A stretch of DNA of 37,539 nucleotides from Oscillospiraceae bacterium (GCA_015064395.1 SVSH01000019.1:1-37539); one strand, 5' to 3'. Positions 15,916 through 24,095 are shown, counted from the first letter of the stretch. Notes: a model not told the origin generated them from the letters alone. A program made the numbers and translations.

Positions 15916-17190
15916 ATGTCAACATTCATCGACCATGTAAAAATTGAAATCAAAGCCGGTGACGGCGGTAACGGCGCCATCGCCTTTCACCGCGAAAAAT
16001 ACGTCTCTGCCGGCGGTCCAGACGGCGGCGACGGCGGTCGCGGCGGCAATATCGTCTTCCGCGTCGACGAGGGGGTCAACACTCTCCTGGCCTATCGTTA
16101 TCGCCATAAATTCGTGGCCGGCAACGGCGGCGACGGCAAGGGCAATAAGCTTCACGGCGCAACGGCCGACGATCTGATCATCCCCGTGCCCCGTGCGACG
16201 GTCATCAAGGACGCCGAAACGGGTGCCGTTATCCACGATATGTCGGACGGCGAGGATTTCATCGCCTGCCGCGGTGGCCGCGGCGGCTGGGGCAATCGCC
16301 ACTTCGCAACTGCTACAAGACAAGTGCCTATGTTTGCCAAAAACGGCACCAAGGGCGAGCATAAGTTCGTTCTCCTCGAGCTCAAGATGCTGGCAGACGT
16401 GGGACTCATCGGCTTCCCCAGCGTGGGTAAGTCATCCATTCTGTCTCGCATCAGCGCAGCGCGTCCCAAGATCGCCGAGTACCATTTCACCACGTTGTCC
16501 CCCAATCTCGGCGTGGTGCGTGTGTACGACGAGGCCGGCTTTGTGGCCGCCGATATTCCGGGACTCATTGAAGGTGCATCGGACGGTGCGGGCCTGGGTC
16601 ACGATTTTCTGCGTCACATCGACCGTTGCCGACTGTTGCTTCACGTAGTCGACATCTCCTGCTACGAGGGACGCGATCCGATCGATGATATCAAGACCAT
16701 CAACCAGGAGCTGCTTCGCTACAGCCCGGCGCTGTCCGAGCGTCCCCAGATCATTCTGGCCAACAAGTGCGACATTCTCGACCCCGAATTGTTCGACGTG
16801 GCCGAGTTTGAGGAGTTTGTCCGCGAGAACGATTGGGAGCTGATGTATGTGTCGGCCGCCACGGGCGAGGGCCTGCGCGAGATGATCGAGACCGTTTACG
16901 ACCGGTTGCAAACGCTTCCCCCCATCAAGACCTACGAGGCAGAGCTTGTCGAAGAGGAGGAGATCACAGGCAAGGAGACGGTCATCCGCCGCGAGGGCGG
17001 CAAGTTTATCGTCGAGGGTCAGTGGATCTTCAATCTGATGAACCAGGTGAATTTCGACGACTACGAGTCGCTCAACTTCTTCCAGCGCGTGCTGCAAAAG
17101 AGCGGCGTGTTCGAGGAGCTGGAGGCGGCAGGCTGTCGGGACGGCGACACCGTTTCCATGTATGATTTTGAGTTTGACTATGTAAAATAA
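15916..17190 (+). CDS. obgE: Obg-family GTPase (ObgE/CgtA)
   Basis: 424 residues with the three Obg parts: glycine-rich N-terminal Obg fold (1 to about 158, GGPDGGDGGRGGN and GRGGWGNRHF), G domain with P-loop GFPSVGKSS (166-174), TLSPNLGVV, DIPGLIEGA and NKCD, and a C-terminal OCT domain (from about 345) as in Gram-positive Obg. It binds the large ribosomal subunit; in Bacillus it also links to stress signalling and sporulation. AAAAGGAGG precedes ATG 15916. Only 22 bases separate it from ppa, so the two are likely cotranscribed. Its promoter would have to lie in or just after repeat copy C; none is obvious. Confidence 0.96.
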   Translation: MSTFIDHVKIEIKAGDGGNGAIAFHREKYVSAGGPDGGDGGRGGNIVFRVDEGVNTLLAYRYRHKFVAGNGGDGKGNKLHGATADDLIIPVPRATVIKDAETGAVIHDMSDGEDFIACRGGRGGWGNRHFATATRQVPMFAKNGTKGEHKFVLLELKMLADVGLIGFPSVGKSSILSRISAARPKIAEYHFTTLSPNLGVVRVYDEAGFVAADIPGLIEGASDGAGLGHDFLRHIDRCRLLLHVVDISCYEGRDPIDDIKTINQELLRYSPALSERPQIILANKCDILDPELFDVAEFEEFVRENDWELMYVSAATGEGLREMIETVYDRLQTLPPIKTYEAELVEEEEITGKETVIRREGGKFIVEGQWIFNLMNQVNFDDYESLNFFQRVLQKSGVFEELEAAGCRDGDTVSMYDFEFDYVK

Positions 17191-17212
17191 ATAGAACGAC
17201 AGGAGGTAGCAT

Positions 17213-17752
17213 ATGAACATTTGGCATGATATGGATCCCGCACACATCACCCCATGTGATTTTTCGGCTGTCATTGAGATTCCCAAGGGCAGTCAGTGCA
17301 AGTATGAGTTGGATAAGCATACGGGATTGCTTCGTCTGGATCGCGTGCTTTACACCTCCACGCACTATCCCGCCAACTACGGCTTCATCCCCCGCACCTA
17401 CGCAGACGACGGCGACCCTTTGGACGTACTGGTGCTGTGCGGTATGCCGCTGTACCCTTTGACGCTGGTGCAGGTCTACCCCATCGGTGTGATGCGAATG
17501 ATCGACGGCGGCAAGCTGGACGATAAGATCATCGCCCTGCCGTTTTCCGATCCCACCTATCGCGACGTCAAGGATATCGACGCCCTGCCGACCCACATTT
17601 TTGATGAGATCATGCACTTCTTCACCGTCTATAAGCAGCTGGAAAACAAGCAGACGGCGGTCAAGGAGCTGTTTGGCCACAAGGAGGCGGAGCGCATCAT
17701 CGAGCAGGCGATCGAGGATTACCGCCGCCTGTTTGACAGCGAAAACAAGTAG
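17213..17752 (+). CDS. ppa: family I inorganic pyrophosphatase
   Basis: 179 residues, cytoplasmic, hydrolysing pyrophosphate to two phosphates with magnesium and so driving aminoacylation and polymerisation. Family I signature DGDPLDV (66-72) holds the metal-binding aspartates. YPANYGFIPRT and the lysine-bearing IEIPKGSQCKYE near the N terminus are also typical. Length is normal for a bacterial hexameric enzyme. AGGAGG precedes ATG 17213, in an operon-like arrangement with obgE. Confidence 0.95.
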   Translation: MNIWHDMDPAHITPCDFSAVIEIPKGSQCKYELDKHTGLLRLDRVLYTSTHYPANYGFIPRTYADDGDPLDVLVLCGMPLYPLTLVQVYPIGVMRMIDGGKLDDKIIALPFSDPTYRDVKDIDALPTHIFDEIMHFFTVYKQLENKQTAVKELFGHKEAERIIEQAIEDYRRLFDSENK

Positions 17753-17763
17753 ATCATCTTCTC

Positions 17764-17914
17764 ATATACCACGGTTTTGGCTTGCACTTTGTTTTGGAAA
17801 TATTCCGTTTCCGCTTGCGGAACGCAGTTGTTTAGACTGCGAGGAATCTTTCAAAACGGCGTAAATTGAAGTTCAATTTACCGCTGACTGTGCACGCCGT
17901 GTGCCGTGGTATAT
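17764..17914. repeat. 151-base fold-back element with perfect terminal inverted repeats
   Basis: Ends ATATACCACGG (17764-17774) and CCGTGGTATAT (17904-17914) pair perfectly, and TGCAC/GTGCA pair further in. Inside are GTTTTG/CAAAAC and ATTCC/GGAAT closing two small hairpins (TTCCG/CGGAA and CGCAGT/ACTGCG), plus a 10-bp hairpin GTAAATTGAA/TTCAATTTAC (17861-17881). On the plus strand an 8-base T run follows directly, so it could terminate obgE-ppa. It could instead be a miniature inverted-repeat transposon or a structured RNA. It shows no similarity to the modular repeat family. Confidence 0.7.
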
Positions 17915-17937
17915 TTTTTTTGCCCCTTGCATACAAT
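17909..17937 (+). promoter_or_regulatory. predicted sigma-E (sporulation) promoter of the sipL-like gene
   Basis: GTATATT (17909-17915), 14 bases, CATACAAT (17930-17937). This matches the Bacillus sigma-E consensus (KMATATT, 14-15 bases, CATACAHT) except for one -35 position. The gene it precedes is of a type expressed in the mother cell. The -35 overlaps the right end of the fold-back element. Confidence 0.7.
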
Positions 17938-17990
17938 GAAACGAAAACATAAAAGCCCGTCGAGGATACAGGCGGGGGAGGGGAGACGGA

Positions 17991-19580
17991 ATGGACGATT
18001 TTTACACCAAAGAAAGAGGCGCTGCGGGCGGGCAGGTGCTGCGCATCCAGCGTCCTGCTTGCGAGCGCACCGTGGTCAGCGAGGTGGCGGGGGATTTTTC
18101 TCTGCCCGATTATCAGCCCGAGATCAAACGACTGCTCAGGGTCAGCGCGACGGCACAGCCCCCGTCTCACTACATCGGCGGCGGTGTGGCTGAATTTTCC
18201 GGAACGGTCGATTATTGCGTCCTGTACGCGGGCAACGACGGGCAGATCTATTGCTTTCCCACTTCGACGGAATACAGCTTTCGGGTGCCCATGGAGGCCG
18301 GTGCGGATTTCGATCTCAACGATGGCCTTGTCGCCTACGCGCTGTGTGAGCCGGAGAGCATCATCAGCCGTGTCAGCGGCCCTCGCCGCATGAGCATCAA
18401 ATGCCGCTTGCGGGCCGATGTCAAGGCGCATGGCAGTTATATTGTAGAGGAAAAGCGCAAGGGAACGCTCCCGGCATCCTGCGGTGAGGAGCGGCTGTTT
18501 GCCGAGCGTGAATGCGGGGTGTGTGGCTATGGACAAAGTGACCCCTTTGTGGTCAGCGACGAGGTCGTGTTGGATCGGGAGTACCCGGGCAATACTGACT
18601 GGCGCGCCGATTGGCGGATTATCAGCGGCGACGCCCAGGTGATGATCGGCGAGACCAAGTGCAACAACGGAAGAGTAAACTGTCGCGGCGACGTCGTCCT
18701 CAAGCTGCTTTTGCAGCCCGAGGGCGAGGGGAATGCGCCTGTGAGCCTGCTTCGCAAGCTGCCGTTTGAGCAGTCGATCACGGCAGACGGGGCACAGATC
18801 AACGGCGAGGCCGCAGTGACGGGCTGCTGCACCGAGCTCAGCCTTGGCATGGAAGAGGGCCGAGTGCTGTGTGAGGCCGAGATCGTGCTGTCTGCACGCA
18901 CGCAATGGGGGCAGGTCATCTCCTACGCCTGCGATTGGTATGCTACGGGATGCCAGAGCGACTGCTCGCACAGTGAGATCGCCGTGCCGACTCCTCTGCG
19001 TTGCGTCAATGCAAACCTTACACAAAGTGAAACGCGCACGACAGAAGAACTGGGCATCCCCGACGGTGCGACCCTCGTTGACGTGGCGGGTGTTGCTACG
19101 GTGGATCGGGTCGAGCAGGAGAGAGGGCGCTATGTCATGAGCGGCAAGTGTCGTTACAGCCTGATCCTCTCCTTGGATGGCGAGATGAGCACCAAGGAGG
19201 TGGAGTTGCCCTTCCGCTACGTGGCAGAGGGAGCGCAGGAGACGAAAAAGCTGGGCTACGAGGGGCAGGCGCAGGTTCTCATGGCAAAGGGAAGGCTGGA
19301 CGGTCAAAGCTTGGCCATTGATGCGGAGCTTGGCATTTGCATGCGGCTGTGGGACGAGGACAGCATTCGCGTGGTCAGCGCGACAACGGTAGGCGAGCGC
19401 ATGGAGCGCCGTCCCGGTGAGATGATTCTGTGCTACCCCTCGCGCCAGGATACCGTATGGAGCGTGGGTAAGCGATATGGCGCACCGCTCGACGGTCTGG
19501 TTACCAAGAACCGCCTGAACGATGAAAAGCGGGCGGACGATCCCACCTCACTGTCCGAGGTCCGGGTGATTGCTATATAA
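17991..19580 (+). CDS. sipL: SPOCS (DUF3794) and LysM spore protein, SipL-like
   Basis: 529 residues, no signal peptide. Three repeated SPOCS/DUF3794-type segments are visible, in each case a cell of beta strands ending in patterns such as SEVAGDFSLPDYQPEI near the N terminus, DEVVLDREYPGNTDWRADW in the middle, and the later copy around YVMSGKCRYSLILS. The C terminus (about 478-529) is a LysM-type domain (YPSRQDTVWSVGKRYGAPLDGLVTKN). This matches SipL of Clostridioides difficile (about 520 residues), which binds SpoIVA and anchors the spore coat. GGGGAGG precedes ATG 17991, and a predicted sigma-E promoter fits mother-cell expression. The exact gene name is inferred; the domain content is firm. 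Confidence 0.85.
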   Translation: MDDFYTKERGAAGGQVLRIQRPACERTVVSEVAGDFSLPDYQPEIKRLLRVSATAQPPSHYIGGGVAEFSGTVDYCVLYAGNDGQIYCFPTSTEYSFRVPMEAGADFDLNDGLVAYALCEPESIISRVSGPRRMSIKCRLRADVKAHGSYIVEEKRKGTLPASCGEERLFAERECGVCGYGQSDPFVVSDEVVLDREYPGNTDWRADWRIISGDAQVMIGETKCNNGRVNCRGDVVLKLLLQPEGEGNAPVSLLRKLPFEQSITADGAQINGEAAVTGCCTELSLGMEEGRVLCEAEIVLSARTQWGQVISYACDWYATGCQSDCSHSEIAVPTPLRCVNANLTQSETRTTEELGIPDGATLVDVAGVATVDRVEQERGRYVMSGKCRYSLILSLDGEMSTKEVELPFRYVAEGAQETKKLGYEGQAQVLMAKGRLDGQSLAIDAELGICMRLWDEDSIRVVSATTVGERMERRPGEMILCYPSRQDTVWSVGKRYGAPLDGLVTKNRLNDEKRADDPTSLSEVRVIAI

Positions 19581-19583
19581 CGG

Positions 19584-19615
19584 AAGTGCTCCGCCCTTTT
19601 GGACGGAGCACTTTT
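19584..19615 (+). terminator. intrinsic terminator after the sipL-like gene
   Basis: AAGTGCTCCG pairs with CGGAGCACTT, ending in TTTT, three bases past the stop codon. Confidence 0.88.
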
Positions 19616-19622
19616 ATGACGG

Positions 19623-19651
19623 TTGACTTTTGTCCCATTTCGCGGTATAAT
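19623..19651 (+). promoter_or_regulatory. sigma-A promoter of the phosphopantetheinyl transferase gene
   Basis: TTGACT (19623-19628), 17 bases, TATAAT (19646-19651). Confidence 0.87.
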
Positions 19652-19680
19652 ACTAAAAAAGGAAAGGGGGCGGTGCGAGC

Positions 19681-20337
19681 ATGGTGTGGGCGGCTGTTTT
19701 GACTACCTGCCAAGGTGGGGGGCCTGCCGATGAGGCGTTGGTCGATCAGACCATAGATCGTTTGGGCGAGCTCGGATTATCTGCCGAGGCGCAGAATACC
19801 TTGCGGGGCATCCGCAACCTGACGGCACGCACCCAAAGTGTCGCGGCGCGCCTGGCTCTGATGTGGGCACTGGCCAAGGAGAGCGGCGTGCATGCCTTTG
19901 ATCAGCCCCTGCCGCTGACCTGGAAAGAAAAAAAGCCGTTGTCCGGCCTTGGATATGACGCGCTGGGCGCGCCGTGCTTGTCGGATGGGACGGTGTCCAT
20001 CTCGTTTGCTCATTGTGAGGGCATGGCGGTAGCCGCCTGCGCCGCGAGCGGCGTGAAAATCGGGGTCGACGCCGAGCGCATCGACCGTCCGCTTGCTCGA
20101 CGGGATGATATCGCCAAGCGCCTTTTCTCGCCGGCCGAACTGGCACTTTGGGAGAGCAACGGACGGCGGATGATCGACTTTCTACGCATCTGGACGCGCA
20201 AGGAGGCGCTGGGAAAGGCGGAAGGCACGGGTCTGCGTGCCGATGCGTCGGCACTGGATACACAGGCGGTGTCTTCAGACTGTTTTTCAGAGCATATGGT
20301 GGGGGATATTATGATCACCCTGTGTGTGATCGAATAA
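19681..20337 (+). CDS. 4'-phosphopantetheinyl transferase, Sfp type
   Basis: 218 residues, cytoplasmic. It moves phosphopantetheine from CoA to a serine of a carrier protein. Sfp-type motifs are in order: SFAHC (108-112, the SxSH-like CoA-binding segment), GVDAERI (128-134, with magnesium ligands Asp130 and Glu132) and WTRKEALGKA (171-180, with Glu175 and Lys179). The N-terminal half is loosely conserved, as usual. GGAAAGGGGG lies upstream of ATG 19681. It is the two-domain Sfp class rather than the short AcpS class. No polyketide or peptide synthetase lies in the window, so its target may simply be the fatty-acid carrier or a protein coded elsewhere. Confidence 0.82.
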   Translation: MVWAAVLTTCQGGGPADEALVDQTIDRLGELGLSAEAQNTLRGIRNLTARTQSVAARLALMWALAKESGVHAFDQPLPLTWKEKKPLSGLGYDALGAPCLSDGTVSISFAHCEGMAVAACAASGVKIGVDAERIDRPLARRDDIAKRLFSPAELALWESNGRRMIDFLRIWTRKEALGKAEGTGLRADASALDTQAVSSDCFSEHMVGDIMITLCVIE

Positions 20338-20341
20338 AAGA

Positions 20342-20368
20342 CGAGGGAGAAGCGGTGCTTCTCCCTCG
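20342..20368. terminator. bidirectional terminator between convergent genes
   Basis: A 12-bp perfect stem CGAGGGAGAAGC/GCTTCTCCCTCG with loop GGT, U-rich on both exits. It is shared by the phosphopantetheinyl transferase and EF-G-like genes. Confidence 0.88.
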
Positions 20369-20382
20369 GTTTCTATTTCTCA

Positions 20383-22443
20383 TTATGCCTGAGACTTCTT
20401 GTACTCCTCGACGATCTTGGAAGCGATCATACCGGGAACTACGTCGTAATTGGTGACCTTGAAGCTGTAGATACCGCGGCCCTGGGACATCGCACGCAGA
20501 GCGATGGGGTAATCCATCATCTCGGACTTGGGAGCGATGGCGGTTACTACGGTATAGCCCTTCTTCTTGGCGTCGGGCTCCATGCCCATGACGCTGCCGC
20601 GGCGCTTGTTGAGGTCGCCGATGACGTCACCCACCATGCCGTCCGGAACGGTGATGAGCGCTTCGCCTACCGGCTCAAGCAGTACGGGAGCAGCCATCTC
20701 CAGGCACTTCTTGTATGCCAGAGAAGCGGCGGTCTTAAAGGAAAGCTCATCCGAGTCAACGGCGTGGTAAGAACCGTCGTACAGGTCGGCTGCAAGACAT
20801 GTCATGGGGAAGCCGGCAACGCCCTTGGCCATAGCATCCTGCAGACCCTTTTCAACAGCGGGGTAGAAGTTCTTGGGAACGGTACCGCCGACGACGGATA
20901 CGCTGAAGGTCAGACCCTCGTCCTCTGCGGGAGCGAAGCGGATCTTAACGTGACCGAACTGACCCGAACCGCCGTTCTGCTTCTTGTGACGACCCTCGAC
21001 GTCGCAGGGCTTGGTGATCTTTTCACGGTAAGGAATGCGGGGCTTGTCGAAGCGAACGTTAACGCCAAAGCGAGCCTTGAGGCGAGAAGCCAGAACGGCC
21101 AGGTGCATGTCACCCATACCGTAAACGACCAGCTCCTTGGTCTCGGCATCGTTTTCGCAACGGATGGTGCGGTCTTCCTCGGTCATACGGCTGATGGCCT
21201 GGGAGATCTTGCTTTCATCGGCGGCCGTGCAGGGGATCATAGCCTGGGCCAGGAATGCCTGCGGGAATTCGATGGGCATATACTGGAAGTCGGTGTTCCA
21301 GGTCAGCGTGTCGCCCGTGTTGGTATTCGACAGCTTAGCGGTCATACCGATGTCGCCGCAAACCAGCTCCTCGACCTCGGTCTGCTTCTTGCCGCGGACA
21401 GTGTAGATGTGAGCGAGCTTTTCGTTGTCGCCCGTCTGGCGGTTGGTCAGCGTCAGATCGCGCTTGACCGTACCGTTCATAACCTTAAAGAAGTTCATCT
21501 TACCGACGAAGGGGTCAGCGACCGTCTTGAAGACGAGGATAGCAGGCTCGCCGTCGGGATTGATCTCGGTCTCGTCGCCATTGGAGAGCGTTTCCACCTT
21601 CTTTGCGGTGTGTCTGGGGAAGGACTCGGTGATCTTGTCAAGCAGCGTCCATACGCCCCACAGCTTGGTAGCCGCGCCGCAGAAGACGGGCACGATGTCG
21701 CCGTGGATGATACCCTCGTGGATACCGTTGATGCACTCCATGGTCGAGATGTCCTCGCCGCCGAAGTACTTTTCCATCAGATCCTCGTCCGCACTTGCCA
21801 CAGCCTCCAGCAGCATATCGCGATACTTGTCAGCTGCCTCCTGCGATTCCTCGGGAATGGGATGGATGGAATGGTGACCGGCATTGTCAAAGACGTGAGC
21901 CTCCATGCCGACCAGGTCGATCGCACCGACAACGGCACCGTCCTTGACCATAGGAATGGTCAAAGGGCAGATCTTTTTGCCCCAACGGTCGTGCAGAGCG
22001 TCGAGAACCTTGGCAAAACGAGCCTCGTTATCGTCGAATTTGTTGATGAAGAATGCCTTGGGAAGGCCTGCCTCAGTGGCTGCGTCCCAAGCCAGCTCGG
22101 TACCGACCTGGATGCCGCTCTTACCGTCAACGACGATCAGGGCGCTGTCAGCAACGCGCAGGATCTGCGAGGTCTCGCCGGCAAAGTCCAGATATCCGGG
22201 GCAATCGAGAATATTGATTTTAATATCCTTCCACATCAGGGGAGCGATGGCACCCGAGAGAGAAAACTTTCTTGCAATTTCCTCTGCGTCGTAGTCGCAG
22301 ACGGTGTTGCCGTCGCCGATCTTACCCAGTCGGTCGATCGCACCGGACGTATACAGCATAGCCTCGGCCAGCGAGGTCTTTCCGCATCCGCCGTGACCCA
22401 GGAGTGCAACGTTTCTGATTCGTTTGGTTTCGATAGTCGCCAT
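20383..22443 (-). CDS. EF-G-like translation GTPase (EF-G-2 type paralogue)
   Basis: 686 residues with the full EF-G layout: G domain, domain II, then domains III-V with GQFGHVKI and IGDLNKRRGSVMGMEP. It differs from canonical EF-G at key motifs. The P-loop is GHGGCGKTS (16-24) rather than AHIDAGKTT, switch II reads DCPGYLDF with Tyr84 in place of the catalytic His, and the base-recognition motif is NKFD rather than NKMD. These are marks of the EF-G-2 group (as in Thermus EF-G-2), which retains GTPase activity but whose role is unsettled. No str-operon neighbours (S12, S7, EF-Tu) are present, as expected for the paralogue. AAGGA precedes ATG 22443; promoter and terminator are clear. Confidence 0.88.
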   Translation of the reverse strand: MATIETKRIRNVALLGHGGCGKTSLAEAMLYTSGAIDRLGKIGDGNTVCDYDAEEIARKFSLSGAIAPLMWKDIKINILDCPGYLDFAGETSQILRVADSALIVVDGKSGIQVGTELAWDAATEAGLPKAFFINKFDDNEARFAKVLDALHDRWGKKICPLTIPMVKDGAVVGAIDLVGMEAHVFDNAGHHSIHPIPEESQEAADKYRDMLLEAVASADEDLMEKYFGGEDISTMECINGIHEGIIHGDIVPVFCGAATKLWGVWTLLDKITESFPRHTAKKVETLSNGDETEINPDGEPAILVFKTVADPFVGKMNFFKVMNGTVKRDLTLTNRQTGDNEKLAHIYTVRGKKQTEVEELVCGDIGMTAKLSNTNTGDTLTWNTDFQYMPIEFPQAFLAQAMIPCTAADESKISQAISRMTEEDRTIRCENDAETKELVVYGMGDMHLAVLASRLKARFGVNVRFDKPRIPYREKITKPCDVEGRHKKQNGGSGQFGHVKIRFAPAEDEGLTFSVSVVGGTVPKNFYPAVEKGLQDAMAKGVAGFPMTCLAADLYDGSYHAVDSDELSFKTAASLAYKKCLEMAAPVLLEPVGEALITVPDGMVGDVIGDLNKRRGSVMGMEPDAKKKGYTVVTAIAPKSEMMDYPIALRAMSQGRGIYSFKVTNYDVVPGMIASKIVEEYKKSQA

Positions 22444-22544
22444 AGCTTTGTTCCTTCGTTTCCGCCGCGCGGAAACTGCCTTTCGTATGAAATCGGATCA
22501 TAATTCTTTACTATAATATAGGTAGAAACGATAAATCCTTTTTC

Positions 22545-22573
22545 ATTATACAATAGAAAAAGCCGCTTTTCAA
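22545..22573 (-). promoter_or_regulatory. sigma-A promoter of the EF-G-like gene
   Basis: On the minus strand TTGAAA (22568-22573), 17 bases, TATAAT (22545-22550). The leader is about 95 bases. Confidence 0.82.
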
Positions 22574-22655
22574 GGGGGAAAAGCGAACTTTTTGCTATGA
22601 AGACATAGAAATTTGATGCCTATTTTTGTTAAAAATAAACAAAAACGATGGTGAT

Positions 22656-23495
22656 TTACAGCATAATACCAAAGAGGCGGGCGGCATTCTCAGCGGTGAT
22701 ACGAGCCATGACATGGGGGGAGATATTGTGTAGCTGTGCCAGCATATCTACGGTGTGCTGCATCAAGGAGGAATCGTTTCTTTTGCCGCGATGAGGGTGC
22801 GGAGCAAGATAGGGGGCGTCCGTTTCGACCATGAGATATTCCGTCGGGACACTGGCGGCGACCTCTTGCACGCGCTTGGCGTTTTTGAAGGTGACCACGC
22901 CCGAGAAGGAGATCATCCACCCACGGCGCCACAGCTCGCGCGCCATCTCGGCACTGCCGCTGAAGCTGTGGAACACGCCCTTTACGTTTGGATGCCGCAG
23001 GACAGTCTCAAAGCAGTCGCCGTGGGCGTCGCGGTCGTGAATAATGACGGGCATATTCAGTTCCTTGGCAAGAAGAAGCTGCTGCTCAAAATACCACGCC
23101 TGGCGCTCGCGGTCGACGGGAAGCCAGGGGCGGTCGTAATAGTCCAGGCCGATCTCGCCGATGGCCACGATCTTGTGCTCCTTGCGATAGGCGGCGGGAT
23201 CGGGCGTGTCACAGCCGAGCAGGGAACGCAGAGCCGTCATTTGCGCTTCGGGATGCTCGATCTGCTGACAGTCCTCGGGGTGGATGCCGACGGCGGCGAA
23301 CATGCCTTCATAACGGGCGGCCTGTGCGACGGCGGTGCGGGAGGAGTCGATGTTGGTGCCGATATTGACGATATGGGAGACGTTGCCGCCGTAGGCCGAT
23401 AGAATGGTTTTGAGAATGTCGTCGGCGAGAGGGCCCTCAGCGGGGTCATTGTAGCGGTCGTCGAAATAGTGGGCGTGGGAGTCGAAGATATGCAT
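22656..23495 (-). CDS. tatD: TatD-family metal-dependent DNase
   Basis: 279 residues from ATG 23495, preceded by AAAGGA. The frame is open upstream, but only this start begins with the family's first metal site, DSHAHYFD (His7, His9). Then GIHPED, GEIGLDYYD (metal-ligand Glu), VIIHDRDAHGD, FHSFSGS and VETDAPYLAPHPHRGKRN (metal-ligand Asp). It is a TIM-barrel hydrolase, usually a 3'-5' DNase. In many Firmicutes tatD follows metG; here the minus-strand order is metG, gpsA, tatD, with repeat copy D between gpsA and tatD. No clear terminator follows. Confidence 0.93.
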   Translation of the reverse strand: MHIFDSHAHYFDDRYNDPAEGPLADDILKTILSAYGGNVSHIVNIGTNIDSSRTAVAQAARYEGMFAAVGIHPEDCQQIEHPEAQMTALRSLLGCDTPDPAAYRKEHKIVAIGEIGLDYYDRPWLPVDRERQAWYFEQQLLLAKELNMPVIIHDRDAHGDCFETVLRHPNVKGVFHSFSGSAEMARELWRRGWMISFSGVVTFKNAKRVQEVAASVPTEYLMVETDAPYLAPHPHRGKRNDSSLMQHTVDMLAQLHNISPHVMARITAENAARLFGIML

Positions 23496-23524
23496 GGGGA
23501 AAGTCCTTTCGGGGCTGAATTCGT

Positions 23525-24045
23525 TAGAGGGTGCGTAGCCGGACGCGCATACTGCTTCGCGCTGCGCTGTGCCGGTTTTTATGTTCATTCTTTGTCATCC
23601 GACAAAGAACGAACCAAGAAAGCGGACCAAGGGGTCTGATACCCCTTGGAACCCCGCGGCGCGTCTTTGTGGGCGCTACGCTGTTTCGGCTGTCGCCGAA
23701 ACCTTCGCTTCGCGCAACACGACGCGAAGTCTTTCTTCTTCAGATTTTGCGAGTGCGGCTTAAAGAAAGCCGCACTCACTTCGAGGCCAAAACTCTTGCT
23801 TTTCGCATCTGCCGCTCGTGTTGGCTACCTTGGAGTATTATACGAAGGATATATATGTCTATCTCTTGGTTATCGATGTAGAGCGGCACGAAAGGGGAGG
23901 CCCCGGAGGGAACGTCCGGGCGCCTTTCTTGGCCACTTCTTGGGGCGTGCCAAGAAGTGGCATAAAAGCAAACTGCGAGCGCGCAGCTCGACGAAGTCGA
24001 GGTGGGCTGTGCGAGCCTGCAGGAGAAGGTATTTGAAATTTATCA
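23525..24045 (+). repeat. modular structured intergenic repeat, copy D
   Basis: Fills the tatD-gpsA gap. Left end: H1 TTCTTTGTC-ATCC-GACAAAGAA inside GTTC/GAAC (23583-23614), CCAAGAAAGCG, H2 CCAAGGGGT-CTGAT-ACCCCTTGG (23627-23649). Middle: TTTCGGC/GCCGAAA (23684-23701) and an 11-bp hairpin GAGTGCGGCTT/AAGCCGCACTC (23751-23777). Core: long-range stem TGCCGCTC/GAGCGGCA (23810-23817 with 23881-23888) around TACCTTGGAG and GGATATATATGT, as in copy C. Right end: H3 CCCGGA/TCCGGG (23902-23920), linker CGCCTTTCTTGG, H4 GCCACTTCTTGG/CCAAGAAGTGGC (23932-23961). Both flanking genes run on the minus strand, opposite to this orientation. Confidence 0.8.
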
Positions 24046-24060
24046 CGTATATTACCGTAA

Positions 24061-24089
24061 TGGGGAAACCTCATTGCGAGGTTTCCCCA
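24061..24089 (-). terminator. hairpin after gpsA
   Basis: An 11-bp stem (GGGGAAACCTC/GAGGTTTCCCC) with loop ATTGC starting 6 bases past the gpsA stop. It lacks a clear U-run, so termination is likely but not certain. Confidence 0.6.
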
Positions 24090-24095
24090 CAGTAA

